This document shows, piece after piece, positions 1-9,412 of a stretch of DNA of 59,576 nt. Within the stretch, counting starts at the first letter, position 1, and every line of letters starts with the position of its first letter. The translations under genes and the position numbers were made by a program. The notes beneath the pieces are model-generated. The model was not told where the DNA came from, did no database searches, and worked only from the letters and a program-made list of their open reading frames with translations. Source of the DNA: Sporosarcina sp. P32b (GTDB taxonomy: Bacteria; Bacillota; Bacilli; Bacillales_A; Planococcaceae); NCBI RefSeq assembly GCF_002743335.1, contig NZ_PDZB01000020.1:1-59576 (forward strand), written 5' to 3'.

Positions 1-120
1 ACGTATCACCTTTCTCTTTGACTTGTTTCTCGACAATTCAAGTATAAAAGAAATTGGTGATCACGTGCATTTTTTTGTTCAATTGTTTGAGAACCCCAAC
101 ATTTATTATAGAACCAAAAA

Positions 121-154
121 ACCGACTCTCTTTCGTTAGTGAAAGAGAGTCGGT
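121..154 (-). terminator. Rho-independent terminator of glcB
   Basis: A perfect 14-bp inverted repeat (arm ACCGACTCTCTTTC) with a 6-nt loop lies just past the glcB stop. On the minus strand it is followed by a T-run, so it ends glcB transcription. The bases before it (1-120) show no gene that I can support. Confidence 0.9.
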
Positions 155-166
155 TTGGAATGGTTA

Positions 167-2353
167 TTAGTTTTGTACTGTCGCTTTTTGTTTTGCTTTT
201 GCTTTCGCTTCAATACGTCGAGCATGCAAGATTGGCTCTGTATATCCACTCGGCTGTTCTGCTCCTTTAAAGATCAGGTCAGATGCAGCTTGGAACGCGA
301 TGGAATCATCATAGTTCGGTGCCATCGGCTGATACAATTCATCATCCGCGTTTTGCTGATCCACTACTTTTGCCATTCTCTCCAACGTTTCCTCTACTTG
401 TTCTTTCGTACAAACGCCATGACGTAACCAGTTTGCAATGTGCTGACTCGAAATTCGTAATGTCGCACGGTCTTCCATTAATCCGACATCATTGATATCA
501 GGAACTGTTGAACACCCTACTCCTTGGTCGATCCAGCGAACTACATAACCTAGGATTCCTTGTGCGTTGTTATCTAGTTCCGATTGTACTTCTTCAGCAG
601 ACCAGTCCGCATTAGGTGCCAATGGAATATCAAGGATACCATCGCGGTAATCAATTGAACTATCGATTCCGGCTTGCACTTCTTTAACATTTACTTCATG
701 GTAATGCAATGCATGCAAAATGGCAGCTGTTGGTGATGGAACCCATGCAGTGCTCGCTCCCGCTTTTGGATGAGCGATTTTCTGTTCAAGCATCGCAGCC
801 ATTAAGTCAGGCATAGCCCACATTCCTTTACCAATTTGCGCGTGTCCAGGTAGACCCGCTCCTATTCCTACTGCCACGTTTGCAGATTCATAAGAAGATA
901 GCCATTCAGATGTCTTCATATCCGCTTTGCGAATGACTGGGCCTGCTTCCATAGATGTATGGATTTCGTCACCTGTACGGTCAAGGAATCCAGTATTGAT
1001 AAATGCAATACGCTCTTTCACTTCGTTAATTGCAGATTTCAGATTCAGTGACATTCTGCGCTCTTCATCCATAACCCCAATTTTAATCGTATTGCGCTCA
1101 ACACCTAGTAGATCTTCAATACGATCAAATAGTTTGTTTGCAAATGCCGCCTCAGCTGGACTATGCATTTTCGGCTTTACGATGTAAATGGATTTGTGAA
1201 GCGAGTTTTTAAACTCTGCGTTTTCTTTAAAGTTATGCGTAGCAATCAAAGATGTAAGAACACCGTCCAAGATGCCTTCAGGTACTTCGTTGCCATTTTC
1301 GTCGAGGATCGCATTGTTAGTCATTAAGTGACCTACGTTACGTACGAACATTAATGAACGACCACGCAGCGTCAACTGCTTGCCATCACCAGTATACGTA
1401 CGATCGGCATTTAGTTTTCTTGTAACTGTTTTACTACCGCGCTTGAATGTAGATTCCAAGTCACCCTTCATTAGACCAAGCCAGTTACGGTATACGCCAA
1501 CTTTATCTTCAGCATCCACTGCGGCAATCGAATCTTCACAGTCCATCAACGTAGAAAGTGCCGCTTCAAGTACTAGATCTTTCACGCCCGCTTTATCACT
1601 TTTACCGATTGGATTATTCTTGTCGATTGCGATTTCGATATGCAACCCATTATTCACTAACAATACAGCAGTCGGCGCGTCTTCACTGCCGTTATATCCA
1701 ACGAACTTGGACTCATCTTGCAATAGAGCTGTGTTACCGCTTTCAAGCGTCACTTGAAGTTTACCTTCTACAATTTTATAAGCTGTTACGTCTGCATGAG
1801 AACCCTCAGCTAAAGGTGCTGCTTGATCTAATAAGTTCTTCGCAAAATCAATAACCTTCTGTCCACGAATCGGATTGTATTGAACACCAGCTTCAGCACC
1901 CGCTTCATCACTAATTACATCCGATCCGTAAAGTGCATCGTATAGACTTCCCCATCTAGCATTCGCTGCATTTAATGCATAACGAGCATTATCAATCGGT
2001 ACTACTAATTGTGAGCCTGCTTGGTTTGCGACTTCATTGTCAACGTTAGCTGTTGTCACTTTGAAGTCCTCAGGAACTGGCTCTAAATAGCCAATCTCTT
2101 GTAAAAACTCTTTATATTTAGCGAAATCAATCTCGCCTTTATTATTTTGGTGCCATTCGCTAATGGTCTTTTGCAATTCATCGCGTTTTTCTAATAGCGC
2201 TTTGTTTTCAGGAGCAAGTTCATGAATGAGCGAATCAAAGTTTGTCCAAAATTGTTCATTTTGAATTTCTAAGCCCGGAAGAACTTCTTCTTTAACGAAG
2301 TTATATAGTTCTGTTGCGACTTGCAATTTACCTACTTTTTCATAGTTTGTCAT
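167..2353 (-). CDS. glcB: Malate synthase G
   Basis: Condenses glyoxylate with acetyl-CoA to malate in the cytosol, the second glyoxylate-shunt step. The 728-residue length from the ATG at 2353 matches the long G-type isoform (about 720-730) and not the ~530-residue A type. Family motifs are present: [16 protein letters not shown] near residue 450 (Mg-binding acidic residues) and [19 protein letters not shown] near 630 (catalytic Asp). The frame stays open 44 codons further upstream, but AAGGGGTGG precedes the 2353 ATG, so this start is preferred. No isocitrate lyase gene is nearby; the gene is monocistronic, divergent from metE, and ends at a strong terminator. Confidence 0.95.
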   Translation of the reverse strand: MTNYEKVGKLQVATELYNFVKEEVLPGLEIQNEQFWTNFDSLIHELAPENKALLEKRDELQKTISEWHQNNKGEIDFAKYKEFLQEIGYLEPVPEDFKVTTANVDNEVANQAGSQLVVPIDNARYALNAANARWGSLYDALYGSDVISDEAGAEAGVQYNPIRGQKVIDFAKNLLDQAAPLAEGSHADVTAYKIVEGKLQVTLESGNTALLQDESKFVGYNGSEDAPTAVLLVNNGLHIEIAIDKNNPIGKSDKAGVKDLVLEAALSTLMDCEDSIAAVDAEDKVGVYRNWLGLMKGDLESTFKRGSKTVTRKLNADRTYTGDGKQLTLRGRSLMFVRNVGHLMTNNAILDENGNEVPEGILDGVLTSLIATHNFKENAEFKNSLHKSIYIVKPKMHSPAEAAFANKLFDRIEDLLGVERNTIKIGVMDEERRMSLNLKSAINEVKERIAFINTGFLDRTGDEIHTSMEAGPVIRKADMKTSEWLSSYESANVAVGIGAGLPGHAQIGKGMWAMPDLMAAMLEQKIAHPKAGASTAWVPSPTAAILHALHYHEVNVKEVQAGIDSSIDYRDGILDIPLAPNADWSAEEVQSELDNNAQGILGYVVRWIDQGVGCSTVPDINDVGLMEDRATLRISSQHIANWLRHGVCTKEQVEETLERMAKVVDQQNADDELYQPMAPNYDDSIAFQAASDLIFKGAEQPSGYTEPILHARRIEAKAKAKQKATVQN

Positions 2354-2695
2354 GGATAAAAGCCACCCCTTAATATTTTTTGCGCTATTCTGTTGTATAA
2401 CATATAGCGATGAACACCTATCATCGTCTAGTATTCGGCAACACCCCATAGCCTGTCGATCAAAAATCGACACATAAAAGACCAATGACTTCTTCGATTG
2501 AAGACGTGTTAGTACATATCATACCTAAAGTCTAGTATACTTTCAACCGAATTGTGAAAATTTCCACATCATTGCTATTTGGATTTAATACGTGCTATTT
2601 TCAACAGTTATATAACAGTAGAGCTATTATTCCGTTTCATTATTTAAGTTCACTATTTTTTAAAAAAGTATCCTTGATTAAATTCTGTTAGCAAG

Positions 2696-2724
2696 TTGAC
2701 ACACTATTTTGCATGTGATAGCTT
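2696..2724 (+). promoter_or_regulatory. Sigma-A type promoter of metE leader
   Basis: TTGACA (2696-2701), a 17-nt spacer and TAGCTT (2719-2724). It lies about 30 nt upstream of the cobalamin aptamer, as expected for a riboswitch leader. Confidence 0.65.
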
Positions 2725-2752
2725 TAGAGACAATCATCTGAATTGAATAGTT

Positions 2753-2867
2753 TGAAAAGTAGGTGGAATGAAAATACTTTCATTTCTTAAAAGGGAATCC
2801 TTTTCTCGGAGCGGTCCCGCCACTGTGAAGACGCTGATGCGTCCAGCCAGACACCTGCCTATTTTTC
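2753..2867 (+). promoter_or_regulatory. Cobalamin (B12) riboswitch aptamer
   Basis: The conserved cobalamin-box signatures occur in order: AGGTGG, then AAAAGGGAA, then the B12 box GCGGTCCCGCCACTGTGA, then GCCAGACACCTGCC, which pairs back to the opening GTAGGT strand. It precedes metE, the B12-independent methionine synthase, which many bacteria shut off when B12 is available. The region 2868-2967 would be the expression platform; CCTATT at about 2858 can pair with AATAGG at about 2889. Confidence 0.9.
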
Positions 2868-2967
2868 ATGACGCTTAATCCTACGGTGAATAGGGAAGTG
2901 TTAGACAGACGCAGTCTATAAACGCATGTTATTTATGGCATGTTATTTTATATGTACTCGCATTTCT

Positions 2968-2993
2968 AACATTTCCCCTAGAAATGTTTTTTT
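2968..2993 (+). terminator. Riboswitch-controlled terminator before metE
   Basis: AACATTTC / GAAATGTT (8 bp) around a 5-nt loop followed by seven Ts, 31 nt before the metE start. An overlapping alternative pairing, CATTTCTA (2961-2968) with TAGAAATG (2980-2987), is also possible. This is the likely off-switch of the B12 leader. Confidence 0.8.
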
Positions 2994-3024
2994 ATTGCAA
3001 AAAAATTCAAGGGGGAAATTATCC

Positions 3025-5319
3025 ATGGTAAAAAGCAGCATAGCGGGCTATCCCGTAATAGGTGAAAATCGTGAATGGAAACGAGCACTTGAGGCATTTT
3101 GGTCAAAGAAGATTTCAGAAGATGAGCTTCTTCAAACAACGAAAGAGATTCGCTTAGCGAACTTGAAGAAACAGCAAGATGCTGGGGTTGATGTCATTGC
3201 TGTAGGCGACTTTACATTGTACGATCGCGTACTGGATACGTCTGCGATGTTCGGAATTATTCCTTCACGGTATAACTGGAAAGGCGGACAAGTTTCTACT
3301 TCGACATACTTTTCGATGGCTCGTGGTAATGATGAGGCAGTCGCTTCCGAAATGACAAAATGGTTCAATACGAACTATCACTATATCGTGCCTGAATACG
3401 AAGGTCAGCGTTTTGAACTGACTGAAAACAAACCGCTAGCTGCTTATCGTGAAGCAAAGAAAGAACTAGGTATTGAAGGTAAACCTGTTCTACTTGGCCC
3501 CTATACATTACTTAAATTATCTAAAGGGTTTGAAGATAAAGATGTACCATCCATCATCCTACAACTGATTCCACTTTATCAAAGAGTACTAAAGGAATTA
3601 CAGGATGAAGGTGTACAATGGGTTCAAATCGACGAGCCAATTCTATGTACATCGATTAGCTTAGATGAAATGAAGACCGTTACAGAAATTTATTCACAGC
3701 TGACGAAAAATCTGAATGGACTGAACATTCTTCTACAGACATATTTCGATTCAGTAGAACATTATACAGAAACAATCGCGTTACCAGTTGCAGCGATCGG
3801 TCTCGATTTCGTCCACGGACGCGAGAAAAATTTAGAATATCTGAAGCAATATGGTTTCCCTGGAGACAAAGTGCTTGCAGCAGGGATTATAGATGGACGA
3901 AACGTATGGCGATCAAATTTACATGAAAAACTAACATTGGCTGAAACTATCCATCAGCAAGTCTCACTTGATAAATTGTGGATTCAACCTTCATGTAGCT
4001 TGCTCCACTCACCTGTGACGACTCGCTCGGAACAGAAACTAGATCCAACTATCTTGAACGCATTAGCATTCGCCGACGAGAAGTTGCAAGAAATAAAAGC
4101 TATTCAAACAGCTCTACAATACGGAAAAGAAAAATTCACTAATGTATTTGAAAACAGTGAAGCAGCATTGACTGCATTTAACGCCCTTCCCGCACGCAAT
4201 AATAAAGAAGTGCGTGAAGCGACTTCCGGAAGTCTACTCTCTGATAGTAAGCGGAATCTTCCTTTCGCGGAGCGTAAAGTAAAGCAACAGGAAAAATTCC
4301 AATTGCCGCTCCTTCCCACTACTACAATCGGTAGTTTCCCACAAACACCAGAAGTACGGGCTACACGGAATAAATGGAGAAAAGGCGAAATTACGAATCA
4401 GCAATACAAAGACTTCGTTCATGCTGAAATTAAAGAATGGATCGATATTCAAGAGGACTTGGGACTTGATGTCTTGGTGCATGGTGAATTTGAACGTACA
4501 GACATGGTGGAATATTTCGGTGAAAAGTTAGACGGCTTTGTCTTTACTGAAAAAGCATGGGTACAATCCTACGGTTCACGTTGTGTTAAGCCACCAATTA
4601 TCTTTGGAGATGTTGCGTTCACGAAGCCAATGACTGTTGAAGAATCTGTTTACGCGAAATCTCTTACTGATCATGAAGTAAAAGGAATGCTTACGGGCCC
4701 TGTAACCATTTTAAATTGGTCATTCGTTCGTGATGACCTGTCCAGAGAAGAAGTAACAAACCAAATCGCACTTGCTTTGCGTAAGGAAATTGAAGCGCTT
4801 GAGGCAGCTGGTATTCATATGATTCAAGTCGACGAGCCAGCACTTCGCGAAGGTCTTCCATTGAAGAAAACTGAATGGAAACACTATCTAGATTGGGCTG
4901 TTAATGCATTCCGCGTATCTACTGCTTCAGTGGAGGATACGACGCAAGTTCATACGCATATGTGTTATTGTGATTTCAACGACTTTATCGAAGCGATTAG
5001 CGCACTGGATGCAGACGTAATCTCTATCGAAACTTCACGTAGTCACGGCGACTTGGTCGAGGCTTTCAATGAGTATCATTATGACAAAGGAATCGGTCTA
5101 GGCGTCTACGACATCCATAGCCCACGCGTCCCTGCAGTCGAAGAGATGACGGAAATTATCAACAAAGGTCTTGAAGTTCTCGAGCCTAACCAGTTCTGGA
5201 TCAATCCGGATTGTGGTTTGAAGACGAGAAAGCGCGAGGAGACTGTTGCAGCATTGAAGAATATGGTGATTGCGACTGTACAGGCACGAGAAAAGTTAGG
5301 CGTAGTAGCGGTAAAATAA
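3025..5319 (+). CDS. metE: Cobalamin-independent methionine synthase
   Basis: Transfers a methyl group from 5-methyltetrahydropteroyltriglutamate to homocysteine, giving methionine without B12. The 764-residue length is typical of MetE, with a duplicated barrel: N-terminal half beginning VKSSIAGYPVIGENREW and C-terminal catalytic half beginning near residue 430 (TTIGSFPQTPEVRATR). Zinc ligands are visible as His and Cys in HTHMCYC (about residues 641-645), Glu in SIETSRS, and Cys in NPDCGLKTR (about 729). The start at 3025 has the strong site AAGGGGGAAA; an in-frame extension to 2926 would run through the leader terminator and is rejected. Regulated by the upstream cobalamin riboswitch. Confidence 0.97.
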   Translation: MVKSSIAGYPVIGENREWKRALEAFWSKKISEDELLQTTKEIRLANLKKQQDAGVDVIAVGDFTLYDRVLDTSAMFGIIPSRYNWKGGQVSTSTYFSMARGNDEAVASEMTKWFNTNYHYIVPEYEGQRFELTENKPLAAYREAKKELGIEGKPVLLGPYTLLKLSKGFEDKDVPSIILQLIPLYQRVLKELQDEGVQWVQIDEPILCTSISLDEMKTVTEIYSQLTKNLNGLNILLQTYFDSVEHYTETIALPVAAIGLDFVHGREKNLEYLKQYGFPGDKVLAAGIIDGRNVWRSNLHEKLTLAETIHQQVSLDKLWIQPSCSLLHSPVTTRSEQKLDPTILNALAFADEKLQEIKAIQTALQYGKEKFTNVFENSEAALTAFNALPARNNKEVREATSGSLLSDSKRNLPFAERKVKQQEKFQLPLLPTTTIGSFPQTPEVRATRNKWRKGEITNQQYKDFVHAEIKEWIDIQEDLGLDVLVHGEFERTDMVEYFGEKLDGFVFTEKAWVQSYGSRCVKPPIIFGDVAFTKPMTVEESVYAKSLTDHEVKGMLTGPVTILNWSFVRDDLSREEVTNQIALALRKEIEALEAAGIHMIQVDEPALREGLPLKKTEWKHYLDWAVNAFRVSTASVEDTTQVHTHMCYCDFNDFIEAISALDADVISIETSRSHGDLVEAFNEYHYDKGIGLGVYDIHSPRVPAVEEMTEIINKGLEVLEPNQFWINPDCGLKTRKREETVAALKNMVIATVQAREKLGVVAVK

Positions 5320-5327
5320 CGAATTTA

Positions 5328-5369
5328 AGACAGTTCAAGAAATCAACACGATTTCTCGGACTGTCTTTT
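5328..5369 (+). terminator. Terminator of metE
   Basis: Imperfect hairpin (AGACAGTTCAAGAAATC against GATTTCTCGGACTGTCT) followed by TTTTG, nine bases after the metE stop. Confidence 0.8.
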
Positions 5370-5429
5370 GTTCGTATCGAGATGGATATAGAACAACATG
5401 TATAGGAGTTCATGATGGGTTTTGCGCTA

Positions 5430-5545
5430 CACAGGGACTAGTTAGAAGACCCCGCCACCCCCTTGCAATGTCAGTGGGTGATGTAAGTACCCTCACTTGG
5501 TAAGTAGGATTGAAACGGAACCTCGAGCTTCAATCCTTTCGTTGA
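5430..5545. other. Structured intergenic segment of unknown role
   Basis: Between the metE and ribH terminators. It contains CACCC (5456) against GGGTG (5476) and a perfect 8-bp hairpin GGATTGAA / TTCAATCC (5507-5536) with a 14-nt loop. No open frame with a ribosome site and no U-tract follow, so neither a gene nor a classic terminator explains it. Confidence 0.3.
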
Positions 5546-5573
5546 CACACTATGAATTTGAATTACACAGTAT

Positions 5574-5622
5574 AAAAGAGGACGCCCCGTGAAGTAAAGT
5601 AACTTCCAGGACATCCTCTTTT
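5574..5622 (-). terminator. Terminator of the riboflavin operon
   Basis: Hairpin with outer arms AAAAGAGGA / TCCTCTTTT immediately downstream of ribH; on the minus strand it ends in a T-run. Confidence 0.8.
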
Positions 5623-5636
5623 CACTTTATTAATAA

Positions 5637-6104
5637 TCAGTCAAACTGCTTCGTTAGATTTGCCATCTCAATAGCGGACACTGCTGCGTCCCAGCCTTTG
5701 TTCCCCGCCTTAGTCCCTGCACGTTCGATTGATTGCTCAATCGTATCCGTTGTGAGTACGCCGAAGATTACCGGGACACCCGATTGCATGCCAGCTTGTG
5801 AAACACCTTTTGCCACTTCATTACAAACAAAGTCAAAATGAGGAGTTGCACCACGAATGACCGTACCGAGCGTAATGACTGCATCATACTTTTTCGAATC
5901 CGCCATTTTCTTTGCAATCAATGAGATTTCGAATGCGCCTGGCACCCATGCTATGTCTACATCTGCCTCGTCTACACCATGACGTTTAAACGCGTCCTGT
6001 GCACCTGAAAGTAACTTCCCTGTGATGAATTCGTTAAACCGCCCTACGACGATGCCTACCTTTAAACCCGTACCTACTAAATGCCCTTCGAATAAATTAC
6101 CCAT
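5637..6104 (-). CDS. ribH: 6,7-dimethyl-8-ribityllumazine synthase
   Basis: Condenses 5-amino-6-ribitylaminouracil with 3,4-dihydroxy-2-butanone 4-phosphate to form lumazine, the penultimate riboflavin step. The 155-residue length and motifs [35 protein letters not shown] and NKGWDAA are those of the icosahedral lumazine synthases. Two ATGs are in frame (6110 and 6104); GAGGAG sits 8 nt from 6104 but only 2 nt from 6110, so 6104 is chosen. Last gene of the rib operon, 12 bp after ribBA. Confidence 0.96.
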   Translation of the reverse strand: MGNLFEGHLVGTGLKVGIVVGRFNEFITGKLLSGAQDAFKRHGVDEADVDIAWVPGAFEISLIAKKMADSKKYDAVITLGTVIRGATPHFDFVCNEVAKGVSQAGMQSGVPVIFGVLTTDTIEQSIERAGTKAGNKGWDAAVSAIEMANLTKQFD

Positions 6105-6116
6105 TTTCATCTCTCC

Positions 6117-7310
6117 TCATAAAGTTAATAAATGACCTAGTTTTTCCGCCTTTGTGTGTAAATACTTTTCATTTGCTTCATTAAAAGGTAGCTGGATTGC
6201 AACGCGTTCCACTACTTCCAATTCATATCCTTTTAAACCAGCGATTTTCTTTGGATTATTCGTTAACAAACGCATTTGCGTAATACCAAGTTCCCGTAGA
6301 ATTTGTGCACCGATACCGTAATCACGTAAATCAGCAGCAAACCCAAGTTTTTCATTCGCTTCTACCGTGTCATAGCCTTGTTCTTGCAGTTCATAGGCTT
6401 TTAGTTTATTGATCAAACCTATACCTCTGCCCTCTTGTCGCATATACAACAATACACCGCGCCCTTCTTCTTCAATTTGGGAAAGAGCAGCTTGCAGTTG
6501 TGGACCACAGTCACAACGGCATGATCCAAAAACGTCACCTGTTAAACATTCTGAATGAACTCTAACTAGGACCGGTTCTAGCGTCGTAACATCACCTTTT
6601 ACTAATGCAACATGTTCTTTTCCTGTCAAGGTTTCGGTATAGCCAACCATACGGAACTCGCCATAATCTGTCGGCAACTTAATCTCTGCTTCACGAATGA
6701 CTAATTGCTCTCGCTGTAGACGATAATGAATGAGGTCTTGAATGGTGATTAGTTTCAAATCTAGCTCTTGCGCCATCTGACGTAACTCCGGTACACGCGC
6801 CATCGTTCCGTCCTCACTCATGATTTCACAAATTACACCGGCCGACGCGCTGCCTGCCAATCGCGCCAAATCTACTGCAGCTTCAGTATGTCCTGTACGT
6901 TCTAGTACACCACCTGACTTCGCTACAAGTGGAAATATATGCCCCGGACGTTTGAATTCGCCTGCTGTTGCATTCGTTTCCATCATTTTTACGATTGTAT
7001 CTGCTCGTTCAAATGCACTGATTCCGGTATGCGTAGAGTTGTGATCGACACTAATCGTAAACGCAGTACCATGTGAATCTGTATTATTATCGGTCATCAT
7101 TTGCAAACCTAGTTGTCTTGCTTTTTGTTCTGTTACAGGAACACAAATCAAGCCTCGACCTTTTGTTGCCATGAAGTTGATAATTTCAGGCGTAACCTTG
7201 TCGGCCAACGCCACAAAATCCCCTTCATTTTCTCGATCTTCATCATCCACCACGATGACAACTTTACCTTGACGTAAATCTTCTAACGCATCTTCGATTG
7301 TATGAAACAT
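6117..7310 (-). CDS. ribBA: Bifunctional DHBP synthase / GTP cyclohydrolase II
   Basis: Supplies both riboflavin precursors. The N-terminal domain (about 1-200) makes 3,4-dihydroxy-2-butanone 4-phosphate from ribulose 5-phosphate and shows the acidic loop [10 protein letters not shown] and the [10 protein letters not shown] helix. The C-terminal domain (about 205-397) is GTP cyclohydrolase II, with zinc cysteines in [18 protein letters not shown] and RQEGRGIGL. The 397-residue length matches the fused form of Bacillus. I take the ATG at 7310 (MFHTIEDAL) over the one at 7316 because the GGAG is 9 nt from the former and 3 nt from the latter. Third gene of the operon. Confidence 0.96.
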   Translation of the reverse strand: MFHTIEDALEDLRQGKVVIVVDDEDRENEGDFVALADKVTPEIINFMATKGRGLICVPVTEQKARQLGLQMMTDNNTDSHGTAFTISVDHNSTHTGISAFERADTIVKMMETNATAGEFKRPGHIFPLVAKSGGVLERTGHTEAAVDLARLAGSASAGVICEIMSEDGTMARVPELRQMAQELDLKLITIQDLIHYRLQREQLVIREAEIKLPTDYGEFRMVGYTETLTGKEHVALVKGDVTTLEPVLVRVHSECLTGDVFGSCRCDCGPQLQAALSQIEEEGRGVLLYMRQEGRGIGLINKLKAYELQEQGYDTVEANEKLGFAADLRDYGIGAQILRELGITQMRLLTNNPKKIAGLKGYELEVVERVAIQLPFNEANEKYLHTKAEKLGHLLTL

Positions 7311-7324
7311 CTTCATTCACTCCT

Positions 7325-7969
7325 TCACATAAATCCGTGTTGTTGTAAAAAGTCTTTCGACATCGTTTGATCTGTATCTAATCTTTTTCGCAACATGTTC
7401 TCAACATATTTAGCGAGCATATCGCATTCGAAATTGACTATATCCCCTACTTGCTTTTTCGCAATGACGGTCATTTCTTGTGAGTGCGGGATCAACGAAA
7501 TCGTTATATCCGTATCTTTCACTTCGAAGATCGTCAATGAAGTACCATCCAATGCGATTGAGCCCTTATGTAATAAATAGGGATTATATCCTTGCGGTAA
7601 GGACAAGCGTATATATAACGCATTATCAACAGTTCGCTTTTTACGGATTGTGGCTATTCCATCTACATGTCCCGTGACAAAATGTCCACCCAATCTGCCA
7701 TTTGCTGCGAGTGCTCGCTCTAGGTTCACAGGACTTCCCGTTGCTAATTTTCTTAAGGATGTAGAGGATACGGTTTCAGGCATAACGTCCGCCGCAAACC
7801 GGTCTTTTGAAAAGCTCTTTACCGTTAAACAGACACCATTGACCGCGATACTGTCTCCAACACTCACATCTGTCAATACAAGAGATGCAGCGATCGTTAG
7901 AGTCATAGATTGAGCACCAGGTTGTATTTGCTGAACTAAACCAATCTCTTCAATTATTCCTGTAAACAC
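7325..7969 (-). CDS. ribE: Riboflavin synthase, alpha subunit
   Basis: Dismutates two lumazine molecules into riboflavin and the ribitylaminouracil. The protein opens with the hallmark MFTGIIEEIG and has two tandem lumazine-binding repeats (about 1-95 and 96-195; GDSIAVNGVCLTV and GSIALDGTSLTI mark the equivalent positions). It starts at GTG, three bases after the ribD stop, so its ribosome site (AAGAGAG) lies inside the ribD end; translation is probably coupled. 214 residues, normal for the family. Confidence 0.95.
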   Translation of the reverse strand: MFTGIIEEIGLVQQIQPGAQSMTLTIAASLVLTDVSVGDSIAVNGVCLTVKSFSKDRFAADVMPETVSSTSLRKLATGSPVNLERALAANGRLGGHFVTGHVDGIATIRKKRTVDNALYIRLSLPQGYNPYLLHKGSIALDGTSLTIFEVKDTDITISLIPHSQEMTVIAKKQVGDIVNFECDMLAKYVENMLRKRLDTDQTMSKDFLQQHGFM

Positions 7970-7972
7970 TGT

Positions 7973-9061
7973 TCAATCACTCTCTTTCAGTACAGCTGTG
8001 ATTTTAATGTCCGGACCGATCATTTCCACACTTTTAAATGTTAACGGAAGAGCCTCACTCATCAATAGGGGGTCCAGTCCACTAATCGGTGTCAAAGATC
8101 CAATTCCACCTAGTAATTTGGGCGCTACGTAGCAAATGACTTTCTGCACAGCTCGCGCTTTTACGAATGAAGCATTAATAGCCGCCCCACCTTCTACGAG
8201 CAACGTCATGACATTACGTCTTCCTAGCTCTAGTAGAATATCTTCTACAATTAGTTGAGGTTTCTGCATTCGGATAATCTGGACATGCGGTTTCTTGAGT
8301 AACTTTTCACGTGATAATTCCGCATATTTTCCGCAAAAAATCCACGTCGGTGCTTCTGCATTTTGAATGATCTGGCTAGATTCCGGTGTTCGTAAAGATG
8401 TATCTAAAATAACTCGAATAGGATGTTGTCCACCTAGGGGCAGTCTGGTGGTGAGAAGAGGATTATCATGAAGAAGCGTTTGCACACCTACTAAAATTGC
8501 ATCTTGCGTATGTCGAAGCTGATGGACATCGAGTCGTGCTTGCTCACTCGTCACCCACTTACTATCTCCTTTTGAAGTCGCAATCTTACCGTCTATCGTC
8601 ATAGCTGTTTTCATTGTCACATGAGGTGTTTTGTTTTTGATAAAATGAACAAATGGTTCGTATAGTTTTTTTGCGCGTTCAACACAAACCGCCTCCGTTA
8701 CCTCCACTCCTGCTCCACGAAGTTTTGCAATGCCTTTACCTGCGACAAGCGGATTTGGATCCGTTATCGCAACATAGACACGTTTGATACCCGCTTGAAT
8801 AACGGCATCAGCACAAGGTGAAGTTTTACCAGTGTGTGAACAAGGTTCCAGCGTTACAAACAAATCAGCACCCGTTGCATTTGCTCCCGCCATATCAAGT
8901 GCGACTCGTTCTGCATGACGCTCTCCCGCTTGTAAATGTGCACCCATTCCAATAATTCGGCCATCTTTTACGATGACTGCACCTACCGGAGGGTTAGGAG
9001 AGGTTTGACCTGCCACATTTTCAGCGAGTTGCAAAGCCATTTCCATATAATTTTGATTCAT
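7973..9061 (-). CDS. ribD: Bifunctional pyrimidine deaminase / reductase
   Basis: Catalyses the second and third steps of riboflavin synthesis: deamination of the diaminopyrimidine and NADPH-dependent side-chain reduction. The N-terminal deaminase (about 1-145) shows the zinc motif HAERVAL...PCSHTGKTSPC; the reductase follows (about 147-362; TMKTAMTIDGKIA, LVEGGAAINASF). 362 residues, family-typical. The ATG at 9061 is preferred because GTGGAG lies 9 nt upstream; a GTG at 9076 would overlap that site. First gene of the operon, directly behind the FMN riboswitch. Confidence 0.95.
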   Translation of the reverse strand: MNQNYMEMALQLAENVAGQTSPNPPVGAVIVKDGRIIGMGAHLQAGERHAERVALDMAGANATGADLFVTLEPCSHTGKTSPCADAVIQAGIKRVYVAITDPNPLVAGKGIAKLRGAGVEVTEAVCVERAKKLYEPFVHFIKNKTPHVTMKTAMTIDGKIATSKGDSKWVTSEQARLDVHQLRHTQDAILVGVQTLLHDNPLLTTRLPLGGQHPIRVILDTSLRTPESSQIIQNAEAPTWIFCGKYAELSREKLLKKPHVQIIRMQKPQLIVEDILLELGRRNVMTLLVEGGAAINASFVKARAVQKVICYVAPKLLGGIGSLTPISGLDPLLMSEALPLTFKSVEMIGPDIKITAVLKESD

Positions 9062-9109
9062 TGAGCAACACTCCACTTACGGTATTCCTCTAGTGACAAT
9101 TCTACATAC

Positions 9110-9140
9110 AAAAAGCCCCGCAAAAGAGTATGCGGGGCTT
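9110..9140 (-). terminator. FMN riboswitch terminator
   Basis: AGCCCCGCA / TGCGGGGCT hairpin followed on the minus strand by a T-run, between the FMN aptamer and ribD. It is the likely premature terminator used when FMN is bound. Confidence 0.85.
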
Positions 9141-9210
9141 GTAACCATGACTAAATAAACGTTATAAACAGTAATGAAAAATTCATTACATGTAGTATAT
9201 ACGCACTGTT

Positions 9211-9350
9211 CCTTCTCTCATCCAGACTTTAACTGTCGGCTTTGGAGTTTCACCAAATCCACCTTCTGCTTTAAATAAAGCATCCGGGTCACGGACTAAG
9301 AGCCTGTAAGCTCATCACCGTCGGTAGGGAATTACGCCCTGCCCCGAAGG
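9211..9350 (-). promoter_or_regulatory. FMN (RFN) riboswitch aptamer
   Basis: Read on the minus strand the element has the full RFN set: CTTCGGGGCAGGG, AATTCCCTACCGACGGTGAT, AGTCCGTGACCC, GATTTGGTGAAACTCC, and CGACAGTTAAAGTCTGGATG ending in AGAGAAGG, which pairs with the opening CCTTC. It controls the ribD-E-BA-H operon in response to FMN. Confidence 0.97.
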
Positions 9351-9412
9351 AAACATATTCGATTAATTATGAGTCTAGCACATGTGATGACTAAATAACA
9401 ACAGCTGAATAA

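Noticed and set aside
155..2400. Several long plus-strand ORFs opposite malate synthase (for example 1380-1757).
   Set aside because: Antisense shadows of glcB; no ribosome sites or domains.
5507..5536. GATTGAAAC near a hairpin, reminiscent of the end of some CRISPR repeats.
   Set aside because: Occurs once, with no repeated units or spacers and no cas genes in the window.
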